Below are positions 24,278-32,002 of a DNA stretch of 64,000 nucleotides, piece by piece. A program made the translations under genes and the position numbers. Origin of the DNA: Amycolatopsis antarctica (GTDB lineage: Bacteria > Actinomycetota > Actinomycetes > Mycobacteriales > Pseudonocardiaceae); NCBI RefSeq assembly GCF_002262875.1, contig NZ_NKYE01000013.1:124001-188000 (forward strand). The letters run 5' to 3'. The stretch's first letter is position 1; each line of letters starts with the position of its first letter. The notes beneath the pieces were generated by a model. It ran no database searches, had not been told where the DNA came from, and was given only the letters and a program-made list of their open reading frames with translations.

Positions 24278-25912
24278 ATGCGGCGCATGCCTTTTTCCGT
24301 GACACGCCGTCGTTTCCTCGGTCTTGCCGCGCTGAACTCCGCCGCGGCCCTCGGTCTCACCGCCGTCTCCGCGACCCCCGCCGTCGCGGGCCGCCGTGAC
24401 CTTCCGCTGCCCCGTTCCGCTCCGGCGGTCGTGATCGGCACCGGTTACGGCGCCGCCGTCACCGCCCTGCGGCTGGGACAGGCCGGGATTCCCACCGTGA
24501 TGCTGGAAATGGGGCAGCTCTGGGACACCCCGCGTCCCGACGGCACGGTCTTCTCCGACATGCTCGCCCCGGACGAGCGGGCGATGTGGTTCACCGACCG
24601 CACCGAAGCACCGCTGGCGACCTTTCTCTGGCTCGACGTGGTCAACCGGAACATCCGCAGATACGCCGGGGTGCTGGACCGGGTCCACTACGGCGACATG
24701 TCCGTCTACCTCGGCCGCGGTGTCGGCGGTGGGTCGCTGGTGAACGGAGCCATGGCGGTCACGCCGCGCCGGGACCATTTCGCGGAGATCTTGCCCGGCG
24801 TTGACCCGAACCGGATGTACGAGCACTACTACCCGCTCGCCAACGCGGAACTCGGCGTCAACGAGGTGGACCGCGAATGGTTCGAGCACTGCGATTCCTA
24901 CCGGTACGCGCGACTTTCCCGGAAACACGCGGAACGGGCCGGATTCCGGACCGAGTTCGTGCCGAGCGTCTACGACTTCGAGTACCTGAAACGCGAGGAG
25001 GCCGGGGACGCCGAACGTTCGGCGCTCGGTTCCGAGGTGATCTACGGCAACAACCACGGCAAGCGCTCGCTGGACCGTACCTACCTCGCCGCCGCGCTGG
25101 GCACCGGCAAGGTCACCATCCAGAGCCTGCACGAGGTCCGCGACATCGCCCGGCAGCAGGACGGAACGTACACGCTGACCGTCCGGCAGCGCGACGTGAA
25201 CGGGAACGTGCTGGCACGCAAGCAGATCGACGCGCGGTACCTGTTCCTCGGCGCGGGAAGCGTCGGCACGACGGAGCTGCTGCTGCGGGCCCGCGACACC
25301 GGCAGGCTGCCCGCGCTGGGCGCGGAGATCGGCCAGGGCTGGGGCACCAACGGCAACGTGATGTTCGGCCGCGCCAACCATCCGCACGACGTCACCGGCC
25401 TGCTCCAGTCCGGCATGCCCGCGCTCGGCATCGACAATCGGGACGACCCGGTGCACCCGGTGTTCGCGGAGATCGCGCCGGTGCCCGCGGGGATCGAGAC
25501 GTGGGTGAGCCTGTATCTGGCGATCACCAGGAATCCGGAACGCGGGCACTTCACCTATGACGCCGCGACGGACTCCGCCCGGCTGCACTGGACCGAGGCG
25601 CAGGGGCAGCCATCGATCGATGCGGCCAGGGCGCTGGCCGACCGGCTCAACCAGGCCAACGGCACCCTCTATCGGCGCGACCTCTTCGGTGACACGCGGG
25701 CGTTCGAGAACCGGTTCACCTACCACCCGCTCGGCGGCGCGGTGCTCGGCCGCGCGACCGACCTGTACGGCCGGGTGCACGGTTACCCGAACCTGTACGT
25801 CACCGACGGCTCGCTGATTCCCGGCAGCACCGGCGTCAACCCCTTCGTCACCATCGCCGCACTGGCGGAACGCAACATCGAACACGTTCTGGCGACCGAC
25901 ATCCTCGCCTGA
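24278..25912 (+). CDS. Secreted cholesterol-oxidase-like GMC flavoprotein
   Basis: This 544-residue protein has a twin-arginine signal (TRRRFLGLAALNSAAALGL, cleavage near AVAG). An FAD-binding motif follows (VVIGTGYGAAVTALRL). The family's active-site segments are present: Glu in FAEIAPVPAG, His in YHPLGGAVLG and Asn in STGVNPFVTIAAL. By comparison with class I cholesterol oxidases it should oxidise and isomerise 3-beta-hydroxysterols outside the cell. A precise substrate is inference. Another in-frame ATG lies three codons later. Confidence 0.9.
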   Translation: MRRMPFSVTRRRFLGLAALNSAAALGLTAVSATPAVAGRRDLPLPRSAPAVVIGTGYGAAVTALRLGQAGIPTVMLEMGQLWDTPRPDGTVFSDMLAPDERAMWFTDRTEAPLATFLWLDVVNRNIRRYAGVLDRVHYGDMSVYLGRGVGGGSLVNGAMAVTPRRDHFAEILPGVDPNRMYEHYYPLANAELGVNEVDREWFEHCDSYRYARLSRKHAERAGFRTEFVPSVYDFEYLKREEAGDAERSALGSEVIYGNNHGKRSLDRTYLAAALGTGKVTIQSLHEVRDIARQQDGTYTLTVRQRDVNGNVLARKQIDARYLFLGAGSVGTTELLLRARDTGRLPALGAEIGQGWGTNGNVMFGRANHPHDVTGLLQSGMPALGIDNRDDPVHPVFAEIAPVPAGIETWVSLYLAITRNPERGHFTYDAATDSARLHWTEAQGQPSIDAARALADRLNQANGTLYRRDLFGDTRAFENRFTYHPLGGAVLGRATDLYGRVHGYPNLYVTDGSLIPGSTGVNPFVTIAALAERNIEHVLATDILA

Positions 25913-25940
25913 GCAGGCACGATCACAACGGGCCGTGACT

Positions 25941-25980
25941 GTCGCGAGTGGACCGTGTGGCCGAACGGTCCACTCGCGAC
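25941..25980. terminator. Bidirectional terminator after the cholesterol oxidase
   Basis: A perfect 16-bp stem (25941-25956 with 25965-25980) with an 8-nt loop lies between two converging genes. Confidence 0.87.
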
Positions 25981-25988
25981 GGTGCGCG

Positions 25989-26300
25989 TCACGGCACGGC
26001 GTCGGTATCGGTATCGGTATCGGTATCGAAGCGGACCAGCCGGACGTCCGCGATCCTTCGGTACCGCTGGACAAGGTTGTCGGCGGAGTCGGAATGCCAG
26101 GTCGCGCGGCTGGACGGGTCGTAGAACAGCGCACCGCCGTACTCGGCCTCCCACTCCATACCCCAGCCGCAGATGATGTCCAGGTTCTCGTGGTCCTCCT
26201 GGTACACACCGTAGATCGCGAAGATGCGCGGACGGTCGAAGCGGACGTACTTGTCCAGCTCGTGCAGGCAGAGTTCCCGGCTGCGCGGATTGATGTTCAT
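25989..26300 (-). CDS. Hypothetical protein with (Asp-Thr)n tail
   Basis: This 103-residue protein is without signal or membrane segment; I recognise no family. It is rich in aromatic and charged residues (RPRIFAIYGVYQEDHENL, then GWGMEWEAEYGGALFYD). The C-terminus is a DTDTDTDTD run encoded by four tandem CGGTAT hexamers. The ATG at 26300 has GGGAGGG upstream. It is divergent from the frameshifted DUF5753 regulator. Confidence 0.72.
   Translation of the reverse strand: MNINPRSRELCLHELDKYVRFDRPRIFAIYGVYQEDHENLDIICGWGMEWEAEYGGALFYDPSSRATWHSDSADNLVQRYRRIADVRLVRFDTDTDTDTDAVP
26003..26026. repeat. (CGGTAT)4 hexanucleotide repeat inside the coding end of the hypothetical gene
   Basis: Four perfect tandem copies encode the Asp-Thr tail on the minus strand. 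Because the unit is six bases, copy-number changes would lengthen or shorten the tail without shifting the frame. Confidence 0.9.
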
Positions 26301-26410
26301 GGCCCTCCCGGTCGATGGTGCCGAGACGATGCACCCTTGCGGTAGGTGCAAGCAAGGGGAGCCCTTCGAGCTATTGCGCCGCGCCCGTGTCGATCGGCAA
26401 TACTTCTCCC

Positions 26411-27296
26411 GTGCCACCGATTCAAAGTACGAGTGTGCGACCCCGCCAGGTCTCGGCGGAACTACGCCGCCTTCGGGAAGGTGCCGGTATGACCGGGGCC
26501 GACGCGGCCCGGATCCTGGGGATGTCGGCGAGCAAAATAAGCCGTATCGAGACCGGAAAACGTGGACTTCAGGTCGAGGACGTGGCGGCTCTGCTCGGGC
26601 TGTACCGGGTGCCGGAGCGTCGGCGGGATGAGATCCTGGATCTGGTTCGGAAATCCACTGAACGAGGGTGGTGGCAGTCCGCCGGACGATCGGATGTACC
26701 GACACGCTGGCGAACCCTCACGGATCTGGAGTTCGGTGCGAACCGGATTCGCAGCTTCGAGCCATTCCTCGTGCCGGGCTTGCTGCAGTCCGCGGACTAT
26801 GCGCGAGCGGTGATGGCCGGACTCGACCCGTTACTGACGTCTGCCGAGGTGACCGAGGCGGTATCGCTTCGAGTCGCCAGGCAGAGGTGGTTGCGACGGC
26901 CAGGAAACCGGCTGATCGCAGTTCTGGATGAGGCGGTACTGCATCGGATGATCGGCGATTTCGAAACGATGCGGGGGCAGCTACTCAAGTTAATCAAACT
27001 GCGCGGCACCCAATGTCGACGTGCGGATCGTGCCGTTGCGAACCGGCCTGTACGCCGGGGTGCGCGGGCCGTTGTATCTGTTGGACTTCGCGGAAGAGCC
27101 GAGCGTCGCCGCGATAGAGGGGCAGGCAGCGGCCATATACCTGGAGGAAAGCGAGGATCTGGTGAAGATCCGGTTTGCTTTCTCCGATGTGCTGGCGCAT
27201 TCATTGTCCGCCGAACGATCGCTGGACCTGATGCGCGAAATCAATCAGGATAATTATTTCACTCCGAATCCTGTGCAGGATCAGGGCGCGATATGA
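26411..27296 (+). pseudogene. XRE/DUF5753 regulator broken by a one-base frameshift
   Basis: The first part (GTG at 26411) encodes a helix-turn-helix (ELRRLREGAGMTGADAAR, SKISRIETGK) and the start of DUF5753 (RSFEPFLVPGLLQSADYARA). At about 27002 the similarity moves to another frame, which continues NVDVRIVPLRTGLYAGVRG to the end. Removing the C at 27002 restores L-A-A-P-N-V and a protein of about 294 residues. The restored stop overlaps the Uma2 start by 4 nt. The break is either a real lesion or a sequencing error. Confidence 0.85.
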
Positions 27297-27862
27297 CTGT
27301 CAGCTACTGGAACGGGCGAGTACTGTCGCTGGCCGAGTGGTTCTTGTTGCCCGAGGACAATTCCCGGCACTTCGAGTTGGTGAACGGCGTCGTAGTGGCC
27401 ACGGCAAAGCCGGGGTGGGACCATCAGCGGGCGCTCGTTCGGCTGTGTGCTCAACTCGACCGGGAACTGCCTTCCGAACTGGAAGGTGTGCCAAGCGTCG
27501 AGGTCATGATCCGAGACCGCGCACACGCCACGGTTCGGGCTCCGGACGTGGTGGTAGTGCCGACGTCCCTGCTGAACAACGATCCGTCCCATATTCACGC
27601 ACGAGACGTCGTGCTGGCCGTGGAAGTGCTCTCCCCCGGAACGGCCCGGACCGACCGGGTCACCAAGTTCGCCGAGTACGCGGAGGCGGGCATCCCGAAC
27701 TACTGGATCATCGACACCGAGTCTCCGTTGAGCATGTCCGCATACCGACTCGTCGATGGCGAGTACGAACTGGACGCCGAAGACTCGGCGGCGATGACGC
27801 TGACGACCCCGGCTCCGCTGACCATCGACCTACCGGCACTGCTCGCGTCGCGTCGGCGTTAG
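27293..27862 (+). CDS. Uma2-family putative endonuclease
   Basis: This 189-residue protein has the PD-(D/E)xK-like core of Uma2 (DUF820): HFELVNGVVV at the front, VRAPDVVVVP (the Asp), then LAVEVLSPGTARTDRVTKFAEYAEAGIPNYW with the Glu and downstream Lys. The fold is nuclease-like, but the biological role of Uma2 proteins is unresolved. It overlaps the frame-corrected regulator by 4 nt (ATGA), implying one transcript and possibly regulation by that protein. Confidence 0.88.
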   Translation: MTVSYWNGRVLSLAEWFLLPEDNSRHFELVNGVVVATAKPGWDHQRALVRLCAQLDRELPSELEGVPSVEVMIRDRAHATVRAPDVVVVPTSLLNNDPSHIHARDVVLAVEVLSPGTARTDRVTKFAEYAEAGIPNYWIIDTESPLSMSAYRLVDGEYELDAEDSAAMTLTTPAPLTIDLPALLASRRR

Positions 27863-27868
27863 CCCTGC

Positions 27869-28552
27869 TCAGCCGCGCCAGTGGTACTGGCGTTCCGGGC
27901 GGCCGGTACCGCCGTAACGCAGGCGGACCTCCGCCCTGCCGGTCTCGGCGAGGTGTTCGAGGTAACGACGCGCGCTGGGGCGCGAGAGTTCGGTCGCCTG
28001 GGCACACTCCGTCGCCGACAGGCCGTCCGGACGGGAGCGCAGCGCCCCGATCACCAGCTCGGCGGTCTGCGCGGTCAGTCCTTTCGGCCATGGGCTCGCG
28101 CCGCGCGGCCTGGTGCCGAACACATCGTCCACATCGCGCTGCGCCGCTGTCGAGTTCAGTGCCAGCTTGTCCAGTTTCTGTTGCATGGAGCCGAAGTGGA
28201 GTAACTGGTCGCGCAGCGCCGCATGCGAGAACGGCTTGATCAGGTAGTGCAGCGCCCCGCCGCGCATGGCCCCACGAATGGTGTCCACATCCCGGGCGGC
28301 GGTGATGACCATGACATCGGTGTCCTCTGTGGACGGATCGGCGCGCAGCTCGCGCAGCACCGCGATGCCGTCCATATCGGGCAGATAGATGTCCAGCAGC
28401 ACCAGATCCGGACGCAGGTCCCGCACGGCCCGTACCGCGTCCGCGCCGGTGTGCGCCGCGCCGACGACGGTGAAACCTTCCGTGCGCTCCACGTAACCGC
28501 TGTGCACCTTCGCGACCATGAAGTCGTCGTCCACCACCAGCACCCTGATCAC
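27869..28552 (-). CDS. CitB/DcuR-type response regulator
   Basis: This 227-residue regulator has a receiver domain (acidic pocket VVDDD, phosphoacceptor Asp in LVLLDIYLPDMDG near residue 54, conserved Lys in YLIKPFSH) and a C-terminal helix-turn-helix (LSATECAQATELSRPSARRYLEHL). It belongs to the citrate/C4-dicarboxylate class. It is coupled by a GTGA overlap to the kinase gene and is divergent from tctCBA, its likely target. Confidence 0.93.
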   Translation of the reverse strand: MIRVLVVDDDFMVAKVHSGYVERTEGFTVVGAAHTGADAVRAVRDLRPDLVLLDIYLPDMDGIAVLRELRADPSTEDTDVMVITAARDVDTIRGAMRGGALHYLIKPFSHAALRDQLLHFGSMQQKLDKLALNSTAAQRDVDDVFGTRPRGASPWPKGLTAQTAELVIGALRSRPDGLSATECAQATELSRPSARRYLEHLAETGRAEVRLRYGGTGRPERQYHWRG

Positions 28553-30171
28553 GGCGACACCTTCGCGCGATCGGGCACCACTGGCAAGACGGCGGTGAAC
28601 ACCGCACCGCCCCGGTTGTGCACGTTCACCGACCCGCCACGACGGATGCAGGTCTGCCGGGTGAGCGCCAGCCCCAGCCCGCGCTGCCCGCCCGACTCGG
28701 CGGCCTTGGTGGTGAATCCGTGCGTGAACACCTCGGTCGCGATCTCGGGGGCCACCCCGGGGCCGGAGTCGCGCACCACCACCGACACCCGCTCGGCTTC
28801 GTGCGACACCGCCACCTCGACCCAGTCCTCTCCGGCGTCCCGGCCGCCCGCGTCGCCATCGTGGCCGCGCAGCGCGTCCAGGGCGTTGTCGATCAGGTTG
28901 CCCACCACGGTCACCAGGTCGATCGACAGCGCGTCGTCGACCGGGCCCAGTCCGCTCTCGTCGGTCAGCCGCAGGCCGACGCCGTGCTCGGCGGCCAGAC
29001 TCGCCTTGGCGATCAGCAGCGCGGCCACGGCGGAGTCGGCGATCCGGGCGCTCACCTGTTCGTGCCAGTCGTCGTGCGCCCGGCTCACCAGGTCGACGTA
29101 GTTGCGTACCTCGTCGTACTCGCCCAGCTCGATCAGCCCGGCGATCGTGTGCAGCCGGTTGGTGAACTCGTGTGCCTGCGCCCGCAGCGTGTCGCCGGCC
29201 CGTGAGCTCTCCGCCAGTTCCTCCCGCAGCGCGACGAACTCCGTCCGGTCGCGCAGGGTCGCCACCGCGCCCAGCTCCCGTCCGTCGTGGGAGATCGGCA
29301 GCCGGTTGATCGTCAGTACCCGGCCGGCCCGCAGCGCGATCTGGTCGCTGCCGAGCGCGTTGCCGGTGAGCACGTCGCGCAGGCGTTCGTTGATCTCCAG
29401 CCCACTGATCGGCAGGCCGAGACAGTCCTCCGGCAGTGCCAGCAGCTCGCGCGCCTCGTCGTTGACCAGCGTCACCCGGTGCTGCTGGTCGAGGGCGATC
29501 ACGCCCTCCTTGATGCCGTGCAGCAGCGCGTCCCGGTGCTCCACCAGGCCGGTGATCTCGCTGGGTTCCAGGCCGAGGGTCTGCCGTTTCACCCGCCAGG
29601 CGAGGAACAGCGAGCCGGCCAGCCCGAGGAAGGTGGCGATACCGAGCAGCAGCAGCGCGTTGCCGGGGGAGTTGGCCAGGCCGTCCAGGAACCCGGGCAT
29701 CGCCTTGCCCGCGGCCACGTAACCGACCACCGCGCCCAGCGTGCCGTCCGTGTCGCCGACCACCGGCACGTGCGCCACCAGTGACCCGTCCACCTCGCCG
29801 ACCCAGGAGCGGCCCTGCGTGACGGTACTGTCGCCGATCGGCAGGGTGGCGCCGCGTTCGGCCGGGTCGGGCGCGGTGAGTACCCGCAGCTCCGGGCCGG
29901 TGATCACCACCGAGTCGGCACCGGACAGGCTGCGCGCCCCCTCGGCGAAGATCGGCAACGGGTCGCGCGGTACCGGGTCGGCGAGGCTCTGCCGCACGCC
30001 CGGGGTGGCGGCGACGTTCTCGGCGACCGACAGCAGCCTGCGTCCTTCGGTGTCGGCGAAGCTCTCGTTCGACTGGATCGCCGAGAACGCGGCGACGCAC
30101 CCCAGCAGGGCGAACACGATCACGAGCTGCCAGCCAAGAAGCTGCCGCGCGAGTGAACCCTTCGCGCCCAT
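28549..30171 (-). CDS. CitA/DcuS-type sensor histidine kinase
   Basis: This 540-residue kinase has a first membrane segment (about 12-34), an extracellular sensor domain (about 35-170) and a second segment (about 175-197). A PAS domain follows (about 210-320, GVIALDQQHRVTLVNDEA), then a His-box of the CitA type (RAQAHEFTNRLHTIAGL) and an ATPase domain (NLIDNALDAL, DSGPGV, GQRGLGLAL). It should sense a carboxylate outside the cell and phosphorylate the adjacent regulator. The ATG at 30171 follows GGGAGG. Confidence 0.94.
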   Translation of the reverse strand: MGAKGSLARQLLGWQLVIVFALLGCVAAFSAIQSNESFADTEGRRLLSVAENVAATPGVRQSLADPVPRDPLPIFAEGARSLSGADSVVITGPELRVLTAPDPAERGATLPIGDSTVTQGRSWVGEVDGSLVAHVPVVGDTDGTLGAVVGYVAAGKAMPGFLDGLANSPGNALLLLGIATFLGLAGSLFLAWRVKRQTLGLEPSEITGLVEHRDALLHGIKEGVIALDQQHRVTLVNDEARELLALPEDCLGLPISGLEINERLRDVLTGNALGSDQIALRAGRVLTINRLPISHDGRELGAVATLRDRTEFVALREELAESSRAGDTLRAQAHEFTNRLHTIAGLIELGEYDEVRNYVDLVSRAHDDWHEQVSARIADSAVAALLIAKASLAAEHGVGLRLTDESGLGPVDDALSIDLVTVVGNLIDNALDALRGHDGDAGGRDAGEDWVEVAVSHEAERVSVVVRDSGPGVAPEIATEVFTHGFTTKAAESGGQRGLGLALTRQTCIRRGGSVNVHNRGGAVFTAVLPVVPDRAKVSP

Positions 30172-30473
30172 GCCGCCTCCCTCGCCTGCTCGTGACCACC
30201 GCCTGCGACCACCCGTTCGTGGTAACCCGCTCCGCAATTTGTCGACGTATTGCGGTGCGCACGACCGCAATACGTCGACATATTGCGGTTCCAGTGTGCG
30301 GCACGTTCGCCGTTCCCGGGGCGTGAGCACAACGAACACAAGTACCTCTACGCCCGCAAGGCAGACAGACGGCGGCGGCGAAGGGCACGATGACCCACCA
30401 TCGGCGCGACATGAGTCCGGCGTCACAACGCACACCAGGCGCACAACCGCCCAACGCACATCGGAGTGCATTG
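30172..30473. other. Divergent intergenic region between the kinase and tctC
   Basis: About 300 bp holding palindrome cluster 2 (30233-30287) and the two divergent promoters. No additional gene is supported; the open frames are repeat-derived. Confidence 0.6.
30233..30287. repeat. Cluster 2 of 22-bp GTCGAC-core palindromes (two copies)
   Basis: Copies at 30233-30254 (AATTTG variant in the left arm) and 30266-30287 are separated by 11 bp, giving the same 33-bp period as clusters 1 and 3. They sit 62 bp before the kinase start and 186 bp before tctC. Confidence 0.92.
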
Positions 30474-31460
30474 ATGAAGAACCCGAAGAACTGGCTCGCG
30501 GTGCTCGCCGCGGCACTGCTGGTGGTGGTGATACCGCCACTGGTGTCCTCCGGCGAGGACGAGTCGGGAGCCCAGATCCGCGGGTTGCGGATGCTGGTGC
30601 CCAACTCCCCCGGCGGTGGCTACGACGTCACCGCCCGGACGGCCGCCAAGGCGATGGAGGACTCGGAACTCAACGGCAACACCGAGGTCTTCAACCTCCC
30701 CGGCGCCGGTGGCACGGTCGGTCTCGGCCGCATCGTCAACGAGACCGGCAACGGCAAACTCGCCATGTCGATGGGTCTCGGCGTGGTCGGCGCCGTCTAC
30801 ACGAACCAGGCGCCGTCCTCGCTCACCGACACCACGCCGATCGCGAAACTCACCGAGGAGCCCGACATCGTCGTGGTGTCCAAGGACTCGCCATACCAGA
30901 ACATCGGCCAGCTCCTCGAAGCGTGGAAGGCCGACCCCGGTGGCGTGCCGGTCGGCGGCGGCTCGGCGCCCGGCGGTCCCGATCACCTCGCCCCGATGCT
31001 GACGGCCAAGGCGATCGGCCTCCCGCCGGGAGACGTCAACTACATCCCCTTCGACGGCGGTGGCGAACTGCTCGCCTCGGTGCTCGGCGGCAAGGTCGCC
31101 TTCGGCGTTTCCGGGATCGGCGAGTACCGCGACCAGATCGAGGCGGGCGAACTGCGTGCGCTGGCGGTGACCAGCCCGCAGCGATCCCCCGAACTGGACG
31201 TGCCCACCCTGCTGGAGTCCGGTGTGGACGTCCGGTTCACCAACTGGCGCGGCATCGTGGCGCCCCCCGGCCTGAGCCAGGGCGACCGGGACAAGCTCAT
31301 CGGCCTGTTCAGCAGGCTGCACGATTCGCCGGAGTGGAAGGAAGCCGTGCAGCGCAACGGATGGACCGACGCCTTCCAGACCGGCGACGACTACGGGGCC
31401 TTCCTCAAGTCGGAGACCGACCGGGTCGCCTCGGTGCTGAAGGAGTTGGGACTGGCATGA
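30474..31460 (+). CDS. tctC: Tripartite tricarboxylate transporter substrate-binding protein TctC
   Basis: This 328-residue extracytoplasmic solute receptor has an N-terminal hydrophobic segment (about 6-24). The TctC pattern follows (LVPNSPGGGYDVTARTAA, PGAGGTVGLGRI, GGSAPGGPDHLAP). Family members bind citrate or other carboxylates for a secondary transporter. There is no lipobox cysteine, so it is a secreted or signal-anchored form. The ATG at 30474 has CGGAG upstream; tctB overlaps by 4 nt. Confidence 0.93.
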   Translation: MKNPKNWLAVLAAALLVVVIPPLVSSGEDESGAQIRGLRMLVPNSPGGGYDVTARTAAKAMEDSELNGNTEVFNLPGAGGTVGLGRIVNETGNGKLAMSMGLGVVGAVYTNQAPSSLTDTTPIAKLTEEPDIVVVSKDSPYQNIGQLLEAWKADPGGVPVGGGSAPGGPDHLAPMLTAKAIGLPPGDVNYIPFDGGGELLASVLGGKVAFGVSGIGEYRDQIEAGELRALAVTSPQRSPELDVPTLLESGVDVRFTNWRGIVAPPGLSQGDRDKLIGLFSRLHDSPEWKEAVQRNGWTDAFQTGDDYGAFLKSETDRVASVLKELGLA

Positions 31461-31999
31461 CGTCTACTGTGGACAACACCGTGGAAGAACCCGGTGGCGA
31501 CACCGAGAAGAGCTGGTGGCGAACGCATTCCGAACTCGGTGTGTGCGTGCTGCTGCTCGCGGTCGGGGTACTCGTGCTCACCGACGCGCTCACCATTCCC
31601 GCCGACTTCACCCAGCGCGGACCGGTCGGCCCGGCCGCCGTTCCGGTGGTCGTCGGCTCGGCGCTGGTGCTCGTCGCGCTACTGCTGGCCGTGGACGTAC
31701 TGCGCGGCGGACGCGGGGAGGCGGAGGCAGGCGAGGACGTCGACCTGGACGCGCCCGCCGACTGGCGCACGGTGCTGATGCTGGGCGGAGCGTTCCTGCT
31801 CAACGCGGCACTCATCGACACCGTCGGCTTCCCGATCTCCTCGGCCCTGATGTTCTGGGGTGCCGCCTACGCACTGGGCAGCCGCAACCACTTCCGTGAC
31901 CCGCTCATCGCGGCGGGCCTGTCGCTGGTCACCTGGTTCGCGTTCAACGAGTTGCTGGGAGTTCCGCTGCCCGGCGGCCCGCTGATGGGAGTGCTGTAA
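31457..31999 (+). CDS. tctB: Tripartite tricarboxylate transporter small membrane subunit TctB
   Basis: This 180-residue protein has four predicted membrane segments (about 27-45, 57-75, 100-125 and 140-165), a short cytoplasmic N-terminus and an acidic loop. Size, helix count and position between tctC and tctA identify it as TctB. Overlaps on both sides indicate tight coupling. Confidence 0.9.
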   Translation: MTSTVDNTVEEPGGDTEKSWWRTHSELGVCVLLLAVGVLVLTDALTIPADFTQRGPVGPAAVPVVVGSALVLVALLLAVDVLRGGRGEAEAGEDVDLDAPADWRTVLMLGGAFLLNAALIDTVGFPISSALMFWGAAYALGSRNHFRDPLIAAGLSLVTWFAFNELLGVPLPGGPLMGVL

Positions 32000-32002
32000 C
32001 CG

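Noticed and set aside
30120..30341. Small minus-strand gene in the kinase-tctC region
   Set aside because: Its translation is dominated by the palindrome-encoded NMSTYC/NTSTNC pattern and has no family resemblance.
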